Part shown: positions 25,880 to 33,175 of the stretch, one piece after another
How the letters are laid out: each line of letters starts with the position of its first letter
Numbering within the stretch: position 1 is the stretch's first letter
NCBI GenBank assembly: GCA_900552545.1
Contig: USAL01000008.1
Location: 1-33,175 of the forward strand
DNA: 33,175 nucleotides
Direction: 5' to 3'
Origin: an uncultured Sutterella sp.
Lineage (GTDB): Bacteria > Pseudomonadota > Gammaproteobacteria > Burkholderiales > Burkholderiaceae_F
Notes under the pieces: model-generated
What the model saw: only the letters and a program-made list of their open reading frames with translations
The model's database searches: none
What the model was told of the DNA's origin: nothing
Program-made: the position numbers and the translations under genes

Positions 25880-26965
25880 CTAGTTCATGCGCAGCGCCGA
25901 AGGACGCCGCCGCGTGCCGTCCTGCAGACGGTTTTCAAGCCACTGGCTGTAGCGGCTCATGATGAGGCTGCAAAAGAAGTAGATCGCCGCCACGAAGAGA
26001 TAGCCCTCGCGGAAGAAGTCGCGCCAGGCCGCATCGCCCAGCGCAAGCTGAAGGCTGCCCGTGAGATCGAACATCGAGACCACGGTCACGAGCGACGTAT
26101 CCATGAACATGGAGAGCAGGTTGTTCACAAAGGACGGAATCACCGCCACCAGCGCCTGCGGCAGGATGATGTGCACGTACTTCTGAAAAGCCGACAGACC
26201 CAGCGAATCGGCGGCAAGGTACTGCCCCGCCCGGATCGTCTGCAGGCCGCCGCGCACGGTCTCGGCCATGTAGGCCGCCTGAAAGAGGATGATGCCGCCC
26301 GCCACGCGCCAGAAGGGATCGATGCGTACGCCCGAGGGTAAAAGCAGCGGGAAGATGAAGCTCGCCACAAAGAGCACCGTGATGAGCGGCACGCCGCGCA
26401 CGAGCTCGATGTAGCCCGTGCTCAGAAGCCGCACGACGGGCAGCTTGCTGCGGCGCCCGAGCGCCAGCACGATGCCGATCGGGGTCGACACGCCGATGCC
26501 AAGGAGCGTCAAGATCACCGTCAACGGGAAGCCGCCCCAGCTGTCGGTTGCAACAAACTGCATCCCGGCAAAGCCGCCGTACATGAGCCCAAAGAAGACG
26601 ACGCGCGCGGCGCCCCATCCCCAGAGGATGATGCGCCCGCCCCGGCGCGTCCACAGTTGCGGGCAGGCCGAGGTGATGAGCATGACGATGATCGCCAGAG
26701 TCGCCACGGCCGGGCGCCACTGCTCGGCATAGGGGTAGCGCCCGAAGAGGACGAGGCGCCACTTCTCGGTCACGAAGCCCCAGCAGGCGCCGTGCGAGGC
26801 GTAGCAGGCCTGGGGATCGGCGCGAAAGACCGCGCGGATCACACCCCAGTCGATGAAGTAGACCAACACCACGGCAATGAGAAACACCGACACGACGGTG
26901 ATGCCCGTTGCCAGACGCGAATAAAAGAACTTTGAGCGGATGCGGCGCCAGAGAGTGTCCTGCAT
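25880..26965 (-). CDS. aapM: General L-amino acid ABC transporter permease AapM
   Basis: Second permease of an Aap-type polar amino-acid importer in the inner membrane. The 361-residue protein has an N-terminal extension with several hydrophobic segments, then the HisM-type permease core (VILTLLGIGVSTPIGIVLALGRRSKLPVVRLLSTGYIELVRGVPLI). The EAA loop that contacts the ATPase is SLGLSAFQKYVHIILPQAL. It lies 21 bp after aapQ, so the two are co-transcribed. In the usual order aapJ-Q-M-P the ATPase gene should follow directly. Here 260 bp of non-coding DNA and the AtaL-like gene follow, so the transporter must take its ATPase from elsewhere. Confidence 0.92.
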   Translation of the reverse strand: MQDTLWRRIRSKFFYSRLATGITVVSVFLIAVVLVYFIDWGVIRAVFRADPQACYASHGACWGFVTEKWRLVLFGRYPYAEQWRPAVATLAIIVMLITSACPQLWTRRGGRIILWGWGAARVVFFGLMYGGFAGMQFVATDSWGGFPLTVILTLLGIGVSTPIGIVLALGRRSKLPVVRLLSTGYIELVRGVPLITVLFVASFIFPLLLPSGVRIDPFWRVAGGIILFQAAYMAETVRGGLQTIRAGQYLAADSLGLSAFQKYVHIILPQALVAVIPSFVNNLLSMFMDTSLVTVVSMFDLTGSLQLALGDAAWRDFFREGYLFVAAIYFFCSLIMSRYSQWLENRLQDGTRRRPSALRMN

Positions 26966-26986
26966 GCTTCTTCTCCCCTACAGGCG

Positions 26987-28165
26987 CTAGCGCGGCGCCC
27001 GCATCACGCGGGCGTTGAGCGAATTCATCACCAGACTGATGATGAGGTTAAGAAAGAGGTAGACGGCCATGATGATGACGATCACTTCAAGCGCCTGCCC
27101 GGTCACGTTGATCGAGGAGTTGCCCACGGCGACGATGTCGGGATAGCCGATCACGACCGCAAGCGACGAGTTCTTCGTAAGGTTCATGAACTGGCTCGTC
27201 AGAGGCGGAATCGCAAGCCGCATCGACTGCGGAAAGACGATGTAGCTGATCACCTGGGTCTTGGTCAACCCCAGCGCCATGCCTGCGTCCCACTGGCCGC
27301 TTGAGACGGCAAGTACGCCCGCGCGCACGATTTCGGCGATGGCGGCCGACGTAAAGGTGGTGAGTCCCAGCCACAGGGCGAGGAATTCGGGCGAGAGGGC
27401 CGAGCCTCCGACCACCATGAAGCCGACGATCTGCGGCTTGCTCCAGCCGCCCACAAGGCCAAAGAGGCACCAGACGACGATGAGAGCCACGGCGCCGCCC
27501 GCAAGGCCAATCAGGGCCGCCACGAGGTCGGTGACGCGCCGGCGCCAGATCTCACGCAACAGAAGCGCCACAAGCACCGCGGCGATCACCGCGGCCAAAA
27601 GCGCGAGCTTGGTCTGCTCGGGCACCGCAATGTAGAAGCCCGCCTTCGAGAGCATCGCCCAGCTACCGAAGCGAAGCGGTTCGGTACTCATCGGCAGCAG
27701 CTCGGTGATGAGCATGTAGATCGCAAAGAGCTGGATGATGAGCGGAATGTTGCGGTAGAACTCGACGTGCGCGGTTCCCAAGGCCCGCAGGATGGGGTGC
27801 GAGGCAAGCCGCATGAGGCCCACCACGACGCCCAGGATCAACGCAGAGATCGCTGCAAAGAACGACACCCGGATGGTGTTGAGAACGCCGTTGACGAAGG
27901 CCTTAAGAACCGAATCGGTCGACTCGAAGGGAAGCAGCGCCTCGCCGATGTCAAAGCCCGCCGACCCCGAGAGAAACCCGAAGCCGCTTCGGATGTTGCG
28001 CTCGACGAGGTTGGCGCCCACGTTGTGCGCAAGCAGCCACAAACATCCCACGATCACCGCCAGGACGACGATCTGCAGCGTCCACTGCGTGCGGCGCCTC
28101 GCCCGTTCACGGCGACGAAAAGCCTCATCGCCCTGCATCGGGGGCGTGTGATCTGTCTGCGGCAT
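26987..28165 (-). CDS. aapQ: General L-amino acid ABC transporter permease AapQ
   Basis: First permease of the Aap-type importer. The start at 28165 follows an AAGGAG site (28178-28183) and gives 392 residues; the open frame continues upstream without family sequence. After a basic N-terminal cytoplasmic segment (RRRERARRRTQW) come a first membrane helix, a periplasmic stretch, the permease core (VLNTIRVSFFAAISALILGVVVGLMRLA), EFYRNIPLIIQLFAIYMLI, and the EAA loop GMALGLTKTQVISYIVFPQSMR. It is separated from aapJ by 258 bp containing three hairpins, which could give much lower expression than the binding protein. Confidence 0.92.
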   Translation of the reverse strand: MPQTDHTPPMQGDEAFRRRERARRRTQWTLQIVVLAVIVGCLWLLAHNVGANLVERNIRSGFGFLSGSAGFDIGEALLPFESTDSVLKAFVNGVLNTIRVSFFAAISALILGVVVGLMRLASHPILRALGTAHVEFYRNIPLIIQLFAIYMLITELLPMSTEPLRFGSWAMLSKAGFYIAVPEQTKLALLAAVIAAVLVALLLREIWRRRVTDLVAALIGLAGGAVALIVVWCLFGLVGGWSKPQIVGFMVVGGSALSPEFLALWLGLTTFTSAAIAEIVRAGVLAVSSGQWDAGMALGLTKTQVISYIVFPQSMRLAIPPLTSQFMNLTKNSSLAVVIGYPDIVAVGNSSINVTGQALEVIVIIMAVYLFLNLIISLVMNSLNARVMRAPR

Positions 28166-28301
28166 CACAAAAAGAAACTCCTTGGGGATGTGTAACGATG
28201 AATTCTGAGGGCAAAGCGAAGGGGCCCAGCGGCAGGGCCCTAGCGTCACGCCGAAAATGATGAATTATAGGACGCCGCCATTTAGGCCGATTCCCAAAAC
28301 G

Positions 28302-28350
28302 AAAAAACGCCCTGCCGCGTCCGCCTTTGAGAGCGGTCCGTCAGGACGCC
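28302..28350 (-). terminator. Terminator-like hairpin between aapJ and aapQ
   Basis: Read on the minus strand, CGTCCTG (complement of 28342-28348) pairs with CAGGGCG (complement of 28308-28314), with an inner CCGC/GCGG pair, followed by a run of six T (28302-28307). Outer-stem pairing is imperfect. It is likely to be leaky and to reduce read-through into the permeases. Confidence 0.55.
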
Positions 28351-28364
28351 TTTTCTTTTGTCTT

Positions 28365-28398
28365 GATGCACCTCCCCCGGGAAAAGGTTCAGTGCATC
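28365..28398 (-). repeat. Inverted repeat downstream of aapJ
   Basis: GATGCAC (28365-28371) and GTGCATC (28392-28398) are exact complements with a 20-nt loop. It lies between the aapJ stop codon and the terminator-like hairpin and may protect the aapJ mRNA 3' end. Confidence 0.5.
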
Positions 28399-28423
28399 CA
28401 CATGCCTTAAAGCCCGCGGCTTT

Positions 28424-29443
28424 TTAGCGGATCGGCATGGCGTACATCAGGCCGCCGTCGGTCCAGAGCTTGTTGAGGCCGCGCGGGAGGTTAAGCGGCG
28501 TGTCGGGGCCGAAGTTGGCCGTCCAGCTCTCGCCGTAGTTGCCGACCTGCTTGATGATGCGGTACGACCAGTCCTTGTCGAGGCCAAGGAGCTTGCCCGC
28601 ATCGTCGCCCGTGCCGACAAGGCGCATCACCACCGGGCTCTTGCTCGTGGCGCGCAGCTGATCGACGTTGGCCTTGGTGATGCCGTTTTCCTCGGCCTCA
28701 ACCATGGCGTAGAACGACCAGCGGACGATCTGGAACCATTCGTCGTCACCGCGGCGCACGGAGGGGCCGAGGGGTTCCTTGGAAATCGTCTCGGGCAGGA
28801 TCTCGAAGTCCTGCGGATTGCGGGCGCGCGTACGGGCGCCGGCGAGGTCGCTCATGTCGGTCGTGTAGACCTGGCAGCGGCCGGAGATGAAGGCGCCCTG
28901 CGTGGCTTCCGTGGTGTCAAACATCACGGGCTTGTACTTCATCTTGTTGGCGGCGAAGTAGTCGGCAAGAGCCTGCACCGAGCTCGTGCCCGACTGCAGG
29001 CAGACCGTGGCGCCGTTCAACTGCTTGGCGCTCTTGACGCCCAGCTTCTTCGGAACCATGAAGCCCTGGCCGTCGTAGTAGCTCACGGCGGCGAAGACCG
29101 CGCCCATCGAGGCGTCGCGAGTAAGCGTCCAGGTCGTGTTGCGCACGAGCAGGTCGATTTCGCCCGACTGCAGAGCCGTGAAGCGCTGCGGCGAAGAAAG
29201 CGGCACGAACTTGGTCTTGGTGGAGTCTCCCAGAACGGCGGCGGCCACGGCGCGGCAGACGTCCACGTCAAGCCCCTTCCACTCGCCCTTGCTGTCGGCG
29301 TTCGAGAAGCCGGGAGCAGCCGTATTGACGCCGCAGACGACATGGCCGCGCGCCTTCACGGCATCAAGAACCGGACCAGCCTGAACGGCCGAGATGGACA
29401 GGACGGCAAGCGAAGCCGCTACCCCGAGAGCTTTCATGTTCAT
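28424..29443 (-). CDS. aapJ: General L-amino acid ABC transporter periplasmic binding protein AapJ
   Basis: Periplasmic solute-binding protein that delivers polar amino acids to AapQM. The ATG at 29443 is preferred over that at 29452: the CAAGGAG site (29454-29460) overlaps too closely with the first ATG but is well spaced for the second. The 339-residue protein starts with a signal peptide (MKALGVAASLAVLSISAVQA). Family blocks are RGHVVCGVNTAAPGFS, GLDVDVCRAVAAAVLGD, SGEIDLLVRNTTWTLTRD, CLQSGTSS and QVGNYGESW. Length and sequence fit AapJ/YhdW. The long leader holds a possible promoter and an attenuator-like hairpin. It is the first gene of aapJQM. Confidence 0.94.
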   Translation of the reverse strand: MNMKALGVAASLAVLSISAVQAGPVLDAVKARGHVVCGVNTAAPGFSNADSKGEWKGLDVDVCRAVAAAVLGDSTKTKFVPLSSPQRFTALQSGEIDLLVRNTTWTLTRDASMGAVFAAVSYYDGQGFMVPKKLGVKSAKQLNGATVCLQSGTSSVQALADYFAANKMKYKPVMFDTTEATQGAFISGRCQVYTTDMSDLAGARTRARNPQDFEILPETISKEPLGPSVRRGDDEWFQIVRWSFYAMVEAEENGITKANVDQLRATSKSPVVMRLVGTGDDAGKLLGLDKDWSYRIIKQVGNYGESWTANFGPDTPLNLPRGLNKLWTDGGLMYAMPIR

Positions 29444-29487
29444 TTTTTTCATTCTCCTTGGCCGACGTCCGCCCTGTGAAGCGTGTG

Positions 29488-29514
29488 AAAAACTGCCGAA
29501 AAAACACCGGCAGT
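29488..29514 (-). terminator. Attenuator-like hairpin in the aapJ leader
   Basis: On the minus strand ACTGCCG (complement of 29508-29514) pairs perfectly with CGGCAGT (complement of 29492-29498) across a 9-nt loop and is followed at once by a T-run. It lies between the possible promoter and the aapJ start, so it could stop transcription before the gene. Confidence 0.5.
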
Positions 29515-29551
29515 CGGGCGGCGCCGCGTTGCAACAAATTTGGATCGGCTT

Positions 29552-29580
29552 AGTCTATCGAAACTGCGCCGCACACCCAA
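29552..29580 (-). promoter_or_regulatory. Candidate sigma-70-type promoter of aapJ
   Basis: On the minus strand TTGGGT (complement of 29575-29580) is 17 bp before TAGACT (complement of 29552-29557). The -35 keeps TTG and the -10 matches four of six consensus bases. Transcription would begin about 100 nt before the aapJ start and pass through the hairpin. Confidence 0.4.
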
Positions 29581-29925
29581 AGCAAAACGGGCGCACCGGC
29601 GCGTGTCGTTGGCCTGAATCAAGCCGCCTGAGCAGTTTTCCCGAGACAAATCAATTTCCAAGGCGACAAAAATGCACCGACGAGATCCGCGCTTTTCTCT
29701 TTGGCCTTCTGCAAACATCGTCACGCATTAAGCACAAAACCCTAGACGGCACTGCGTTAAAATCGACGGGCGTTTTTGTTCAAACCGCGCCGCTTTTCGT
29801 CTTTGTTTTTGACGCAAAGACCATCCTTTTGCAAAAAATCCCTGCAAGGCAATGCCGCACCCCGAAAAGTCCGGGAAAATTGCTCTGCTAGAATCTCGAA
29901 CGCGTTGTTTCTAAAGGATTTTTTA

Positions 29926-31287
29926 ATGTCGCCCTCGTCACAAATCATCTGCCTCATCGTGCTGGTGCTGCTCGGCGGATTCTTTTCTTTTGCCGAAATC
30001 AGCCTCGCCGCCGCAAGCAAGCTCCGGTTAAGCGCCATGGTCGAGGACGGCGTACGCGGCGCGCAGGCCGCGCTGCGCATCAAGACCAATCCGGGACGCT
30101 ACTTTTCGGTCATCCAGATCTGCAACAACATGGTGGCGATCCTGGGCGGCATCGTCGGCGAATCGATTTTTTCGCCCTATTTCGCCGTCATCTACCACTA
30201 CGTGCTGCCCGAGGCCGCAGCCGACAAGGCGGGGTTCGTAACCTCCTTTCTGCTGATCACCCTTGCCTTCGTGATCTTCTCGGATCTCTTCCCGAAGCGC
30301 CTGTCGATGAACAACCCCGAGAAGAACGCCATCTTCTGCGTGCGTCCGATGGGGGTCTTGAGCAAGATCCTCGGGCCCCTCGTGTGGCTGCTGGAATCGA
30401 TCTCCAACGTGCTTATGGGGCTTCTGGGCATTCCGCTCAAGCCCCGCGACAAGATCACCACCAACGACATCCTCGCCTCGGTCATCGCTGGCGGCAACGC
30501 GGGCGTCATCGCCCCGGGCGAGCAGGCCGTGATCGAAAACGTGTTCAACCTGGAAAACCGGCCGGTGACGACCGCCATGACCGCGCGCGAATCCGTGGTC
30601 TACGTCACCATCGACGAGGACGAGGAGAGCGTGCGCCGCACGATCAACCGCAACACGCACCACCACATCCTCGTGTGCAACGAGGACATCGACCACGTGA
30701 TCGGCTGCATCGACAGCAAGGACATCCTGCACCGGCTGCTCGACGGAAAGTCGATCTCGGTTTCCGAACAGGGCCTCATCAAGCCCGTGCAGTTCGTGCC
30801 CGACACGCTCACGCTCTCGGAAATCCTCGAAGTGTTCCAGCGCTCGCGCGAAGACTTCGCCGTGGTGATCAACGAGTACGCACTCGTGGTAGGCGTGCTC
30901 ACGCTCGAAGACGTCATGAGCACCGTCATGGGCGACCTTGTTCTGACGCCTGAGGAATCGCAGATCGTCGAGCGCGACGACAACAGCTGGTTGGTCGACG
31001 GCGCCACGCCCACGGTCGATCTCGTCTCGTGGCTTGAGCTCGATGAACTCCCCGATTCGCAGAACTACGAAACCGTCGCGGGCTTCATGATGTACAAGCT
31101 GCGCAAGATCCCCAAGCGCACCGACCGCTTCGACTGGGGCGGCTACCGCTTTGAGGTGATCGACGTCGACTCCAACAAGGTCGACCAGGTGCTCGTCACG
31201 AAGCTCTCGCCGGGCAACGTCGGCACAAACGCCGCCGCCTCGGCCGCCAACGCCAAGCCCAAGACGCCCGCCAATCCGCAAGGCTAA
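29926..31287 (+). CDS. CNNM/CorC-type (HlyC/CorC family) membrane protein with CBS pair
   Basis: Inner-membrane protein of 453 residues in the family linked to Mg2+/Co2+ efflux. The start at 29926 is set by an AAAGGA site 7 nt upstream; the longer frame from 29776 is not supported. The DUF21/CNNM domain comes first (hydrophobic start IICLIVLVLLGGFFSFAEISLAAAS, then ICNNMVAILGG, VTSFLLITLAFVIFSDLFPKRLS). Two CBS domains follow (MTARESVVYVTIDED onward, and VPDTLTLSEILEVFQRSREDFAVVINEY). The CorC_HlyC domain is last (DNSWLVDGATPTVDLVSWLEL to VDQVLVTKL), with an Ala/Pro tail. The old name hemolysin is misleading. It is convergent with topB. Confidence 0.88.
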   Translation: MSPSSQIICLIVLVLLGGFFSFAEISLAAASKLRLSAMVEDGVRGAQAALRIKTNPGRYFSVIQICNNMVAILGGIVGESIFSPYFAVIYHYVLPEAAADKAGFVTSFLLITLAFVIFSDLFPKRLSMNNPEKNAIFCVRPMGVLSKILGPLVWLLESISNVLMGLLGIPLKPRDKITTNDILASVIAGGNAGVIAPGEQAVIENVFNLENRPVTTAMTARESVVYVTIDEDEESVRRTINRNTHHHILVCNEDIDHVIGCIDSKDILHRLLDGKSISVSEQGLIKPVQFVPDTLTLSEILEVFQRSREDFAVVINEYALVVGVLTLEDVMSTVMGDLVLTPEESQIVERDDNSWLVDGATPTVDLVSWLELDELPDSQNYETVAGFMMYKLRKIPKRTDRFDWGGYRFEVIDVDSNKVDQVLVTKLSPGNVGTNAAASAANAKPKTPANPQG

Positions 31288-31321
31288 AAGACAAAAAACT
31301 GTTTTCGGACAACCAAAAAAA

Positions 31322-31403
31322 GCCCGCAGAGACTGAACTGTCCCCAGAAAGCGAGACACTTTCTGGGGACAGTTCAGACATTCATCATCTCTGCGGGCGT
31401 TTT
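31322..31403. terminator. Bidirectional terminator with a nested 19-bp palindrome
   Basis: The outer stem GCCCGCAGAGA (31322-31332) pairs perfectly with TCTCTGCGGGC (31388-31398). A T-run follows at 31400-31403, and an A-run before it serves the minus strand. The loop is filled by a second, separate perfect palindrome (31333-31377). It lies between the convergent CNNM-type gene and topB. Confidence 0.85.
31333..31377. repeat. Perfect 19-bp inverted repeat (REP-like element)
   Basis: CTGAACTGTCCCCAGAAAG (31333-31351) and its exact complement (31359-31377) are separated by a 7-nt loop. The ACTGTCCCC/GGGGACAGT core recalls intergenic palindromes associated with REP-type transposases in other bacteria, but this is from memory. 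No second copy is seen in this window. It starts exactly at the end of the terminator's outer stem. Confidence 0.7.
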
Positions 31404-31447
31404 GCTTGATCGAGCCTTGCCGGGTTTTAAGGCCCGGCGGCGCTCAA

Positions 31448-33175
31448 TTAGGAGGCCGACGACGCGGACTTGGTTCTTGCCCGGATCGTGGTCTTCGCAG
31501 CAGTCGCGGTCTTGGCCTTGGTGCCGGTGCTCGCACGATGCGTGGCGCTCGTCTTGCGTGCGGGCGCTTCGCCCTCGGAGGCAGGCGCTTCGGCGGCGCG
31601 CGGCTGGAATTCAAAGCCGATCTTGCCCGTCTTCTTGTCGAGCACGAGGAAGGCCTTGAACTTGCGGTGGTTGCGGTTCGACACAAAGCCCTGGAGCAGA
31701 TCCGAGCGGCCCTCGGTGAGGATCTTTTCGAGCTGCGCGCGGTCCACGGGCTGTTGCAGGATGATGCGCCCGCAGCGGAAGTCGCAGGTGCGCGTTCCGG
31801 CCGAGTGCTCGCAGAAGTAGCTCGTCGGGCCCTCGAGGATACGGCCGCCGCACTTGGGGCAGACGCCCACGGCGGGGTACTGGCTGATGTCGACCTCGTC
31901 GGCCGCAGCGTTGCCGTCGCCGAAGGCAAACTCAAGCTTGTACTCGTCGTTGAGCTTCAAAACGGCTGCAAAGGGGCGTCCCATCTTGCTGAAGAACCCG
32001 CTCAAGGGTCCGATTCTGCCGTTGCGCAGAAGCTCCTCGACCTCGGCGATTTCGAAGGTGCGGCCGGCCGGGTGCTTCGGGAGGCTGAAGTCGCAGCCTT
32101 CGCGCGTGCAGGCGTAGCGGCGGTAGTTTTCCACCACCTCGCCGCCGCACTTGGGGCAACGGGTCTTCAAGTGCGCCGGATTTTCAATCGGAACCGTGCT
32201 GCCTTCGTAGGTCTTGGCGGCGTCGACAATGCGCGTGGTCATGTCGCGAATTTCGTGCATGAAATCTTCGCGCGTGAGCTTGCCCTTTTCGATCTGACTG
32301 AGCTTGTACTCCCATTCGCCGGTAAGCGCCGGGTCGGAGAGCGCGCCGATGCCAAGGCCCGAGATGAGCGCAAAAAGCTGCTTGGCCTTGGCCGTGGGGC
32401 GCAGTTCCCGGCCTTCGCGCATCATGTAGCGCTGCTCGATCAGGTTTTCGATGATGGCCGCGCGCGTGGCGGGCGTCCCCAATCCCTTGTCCTGCATGGC
32501 GTCGCGAAGCTCTTCGTCGGAGACGAGCTTGCCGGCGCCTTCCATGGCCGAAAGGAGCGTCGCTTCGGTGTAGCGCACCGGGGGCTTGGTCTGCAGCTTG
32601 TTGGCCGCGATTTCGGTCACGTCGGCCGTCTTGTCCCCGCCCAAGGGCACGAGCGTATCGTCGCCCGCGGCATCGGCCGAGCGGCCGTAGAGCTCAAGCC
32701 ACCCCGGAACCACGAGCACCTTGCCCTCGGTCTTGAAATGATCTTCGCCGATGCGCGAGATGCGCGTGGTGACGTCGTACTGCGCGGGCGGATAAAAGAC
32801 CGCCATGAAGCGCTTGACGACAAGGTCGTAGACCTTGTGCTCGGCCTCGGAGAGCTCGGTCTTCAAGGGCTGCAGCGTCGGGATGATGGCAAAGTGGTCG
32901 CTGATCTTGGAGTTGTCGAAGATGCGGCGGTTGGGCTTGATCCAGCCTCCGGCGAGAATCTTGTCGGCTGCGACCGCGTAGGCGATCGAGCCCTTCAACA
33001 TTTCCAGCGTCTGCGCGACGGTCGCCGGGTAGTCCTCGGGCAGCGCGCGCGAGTCGGTACGCGGATAGGTGAGCACCTTGTGCTTTTCGTAGAGCGCCTG
33101 CGCAATCGCAAGCGTCGTCTTGGCCGAGAAGCCGAACTTGTTGTTGGCTTCGCGCTGCAGGCTCGTGAGGTCAAA
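31448..33175 (-). CDS. topB: DNA topoisomerase III (5' end outside window)
   Basis: Type IA topoisomerase that decatenates and relaxes DNA by single-strand passage. The visible 575 residues start in frame at the window edge with FDLTSLQREANNKFGFSAKTT-type sequence and reach the stop, so only the N-terminal TOPRIM part is missing. The catalytic tyrosine is in LTYPRTDSR (codon at 33065-33067). Following blocks include HFAIIPT and LGTPATRAAIIENLI. The C-terminus carries two Cys4 zinc ribbons (CPKCGGEVVENYRRYACTREGC region and CPKCGGRILEG ... CDFRC region) and an Ala/Thr/Lys-rich basic tail of about 40 residues. The QREAN segment and the zinc ribbons favour TopB over TopA. It is convergent with the CNNM-type gene. 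Confidence 0.93.
   Translation of the reverse strand, partial: FDLTSLQREANNKFGFSAKTTLAIAQALYEKHKVLTYPRTDSRALPEDYPATVAQTLEMLKGSIAYAVAADKILAGGWIKPNRRIFDNSKISDHFAIIPTLQPLKTELSEAEHKVYDLVVKRFMAVFYPPAQYDVTTRISRIGEDHFKTEGKVLVVPGWLELYGRSADAAGDDTLVPLGGDKTADVTEIAANKLQTKPPVRYTEATLLSAMEGAGKLVSDEELRDAMQDKGLGTPATRAAIIENLIEQRYMMREGRELRPTAKAKQLFALISGLGIGALSDPALTGEWEYKLSQIEKGKLTREDFMHEIRDMTTRIVDAAKTYEGSTVPIENPAHLKTRCPKCGGEVVENYRRYACTREGCDFSLPKHPAGRTFEIAEVEELLRNGRIGPLSGFFSKMGRPFAAVLKLNDEYKLEFAFGDGNAAADEVDISQYPAVGVCPKCGGRILEGPTSYFCEHSAGTRTCDFRCGRIILQQPVDRAQLEKILTEGRSDLLQGFVSNRNHRKFKAFLVLDKKTGKIGFEFQPRAAEAPASEGEAPARKTSATHRASTGTKAKTATAAKTTIRARTKSASSAS

Larger units (their letters stand above)
29444..29925. other. 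Intergenic region between divergent aapJ and the CNNM-type gene
   Basis: About 480 bp with no supported gene. It is visibly more AT-rich than its surroundings. Besides the aapJ promoter and hairpin it holds a -10-like TAGAAT (29889-29894) ahead of the plus-strand gene, without a clear -35. Confidence 0.45.

Noticed and set aside
30028..31359. 443-codon open frame antisense to the CNNM-type gene
   Set aside because: It is covered by a clear CNNM/CBS/CorC protein, and its sequence is His/Val/Asp-rich without motifs. It also crosses the terminator.

Overview
The window is GC-rich and densely coded, with short intergenic gaps, many rho-independent terminators between convergent genes, and no rRNA, tRNA, CRISPR array or transposase that I could see. 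Several genes have a proteobacterial, probably betaproteobacterial, character: ahcY, the slt-type transglycosylase, the Aap-type amino-acid transporter, tex, prfC and topB. A periplasmic-type [FeFe] hydrogenase points to an anaerobe. A gut Burkholderiales such as the Sutterellaceae would fit, but this is an inference from gene content and GC, not a phylogenetic result.

Layout. 1-5064: 3' part of ahcY (+), convergent with a 5-formyltetrahydrofolate cyclo-ligase (-), which is divergent from a large lytic transglycosylase (+). 5209-6739: cysK (+) convergent with an Rrf2/IscR-like regulator (-). 6740-7425: long non-coding gap with inverted repeats. 7426-10729: a long-chain acyl-CoA synthetase and a HemN-like radical SAM enzyme (both +). 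10730-11339: gap with tandem terminators and a structured hydA leader. 11340-16435: the hydrogenase region, hydA, hydB and a cytochrome b subunit, then a terminator, then hydF and hydE overlapping by 4 nt (all +). 16533-19389: operon prfC, GNAT acetyltransferase, gph (-). 19846-21126: NCS2 uracil/xanthine permease (+), convergent with an M20 peptidase (-). 22735-25619: tex and an AtaL-like SRPBCC protein (-). 25880-29443: aapM, aapQ and aapJ (-), transcribed J-Q-M, without the ATPase gene. 29926-31287: CNNM/CorC-type protein (+). 31448-33175: topB, 5' end outside the window (-).

How the genes work together. HydA (H-cluster and two [4Fe-4S] clusters), HydB (Tat signal) and the FdnI-like cytochrome b form a plausible membrane-bound periplasmic hydrogenase that would pass electrons from H2 to the quinone pool, or the reverse. 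HydE and HydF are two of the three H-cluster maturases. HydG is not in the window, and a HemN-like radical SAM gene of unclear role lies upstream. The other genes are mainly housekeeping: methyl cycle and one-carbon metabolism, cysteine synthesis, translation termination, nucleobase and amino-acid uptake, and DNA topology.

Points most worth a second look: the hydrogenase module without hydG; a His-to-Gln change in the HydF cluster motif; the folded leader before hydA; a perfect 19-bp palindrome nested inside the terminator between the CNNM gene and topB; and the Aap transporter without its ATPase, with an attenuator-like hairpin in the aapJ leader.
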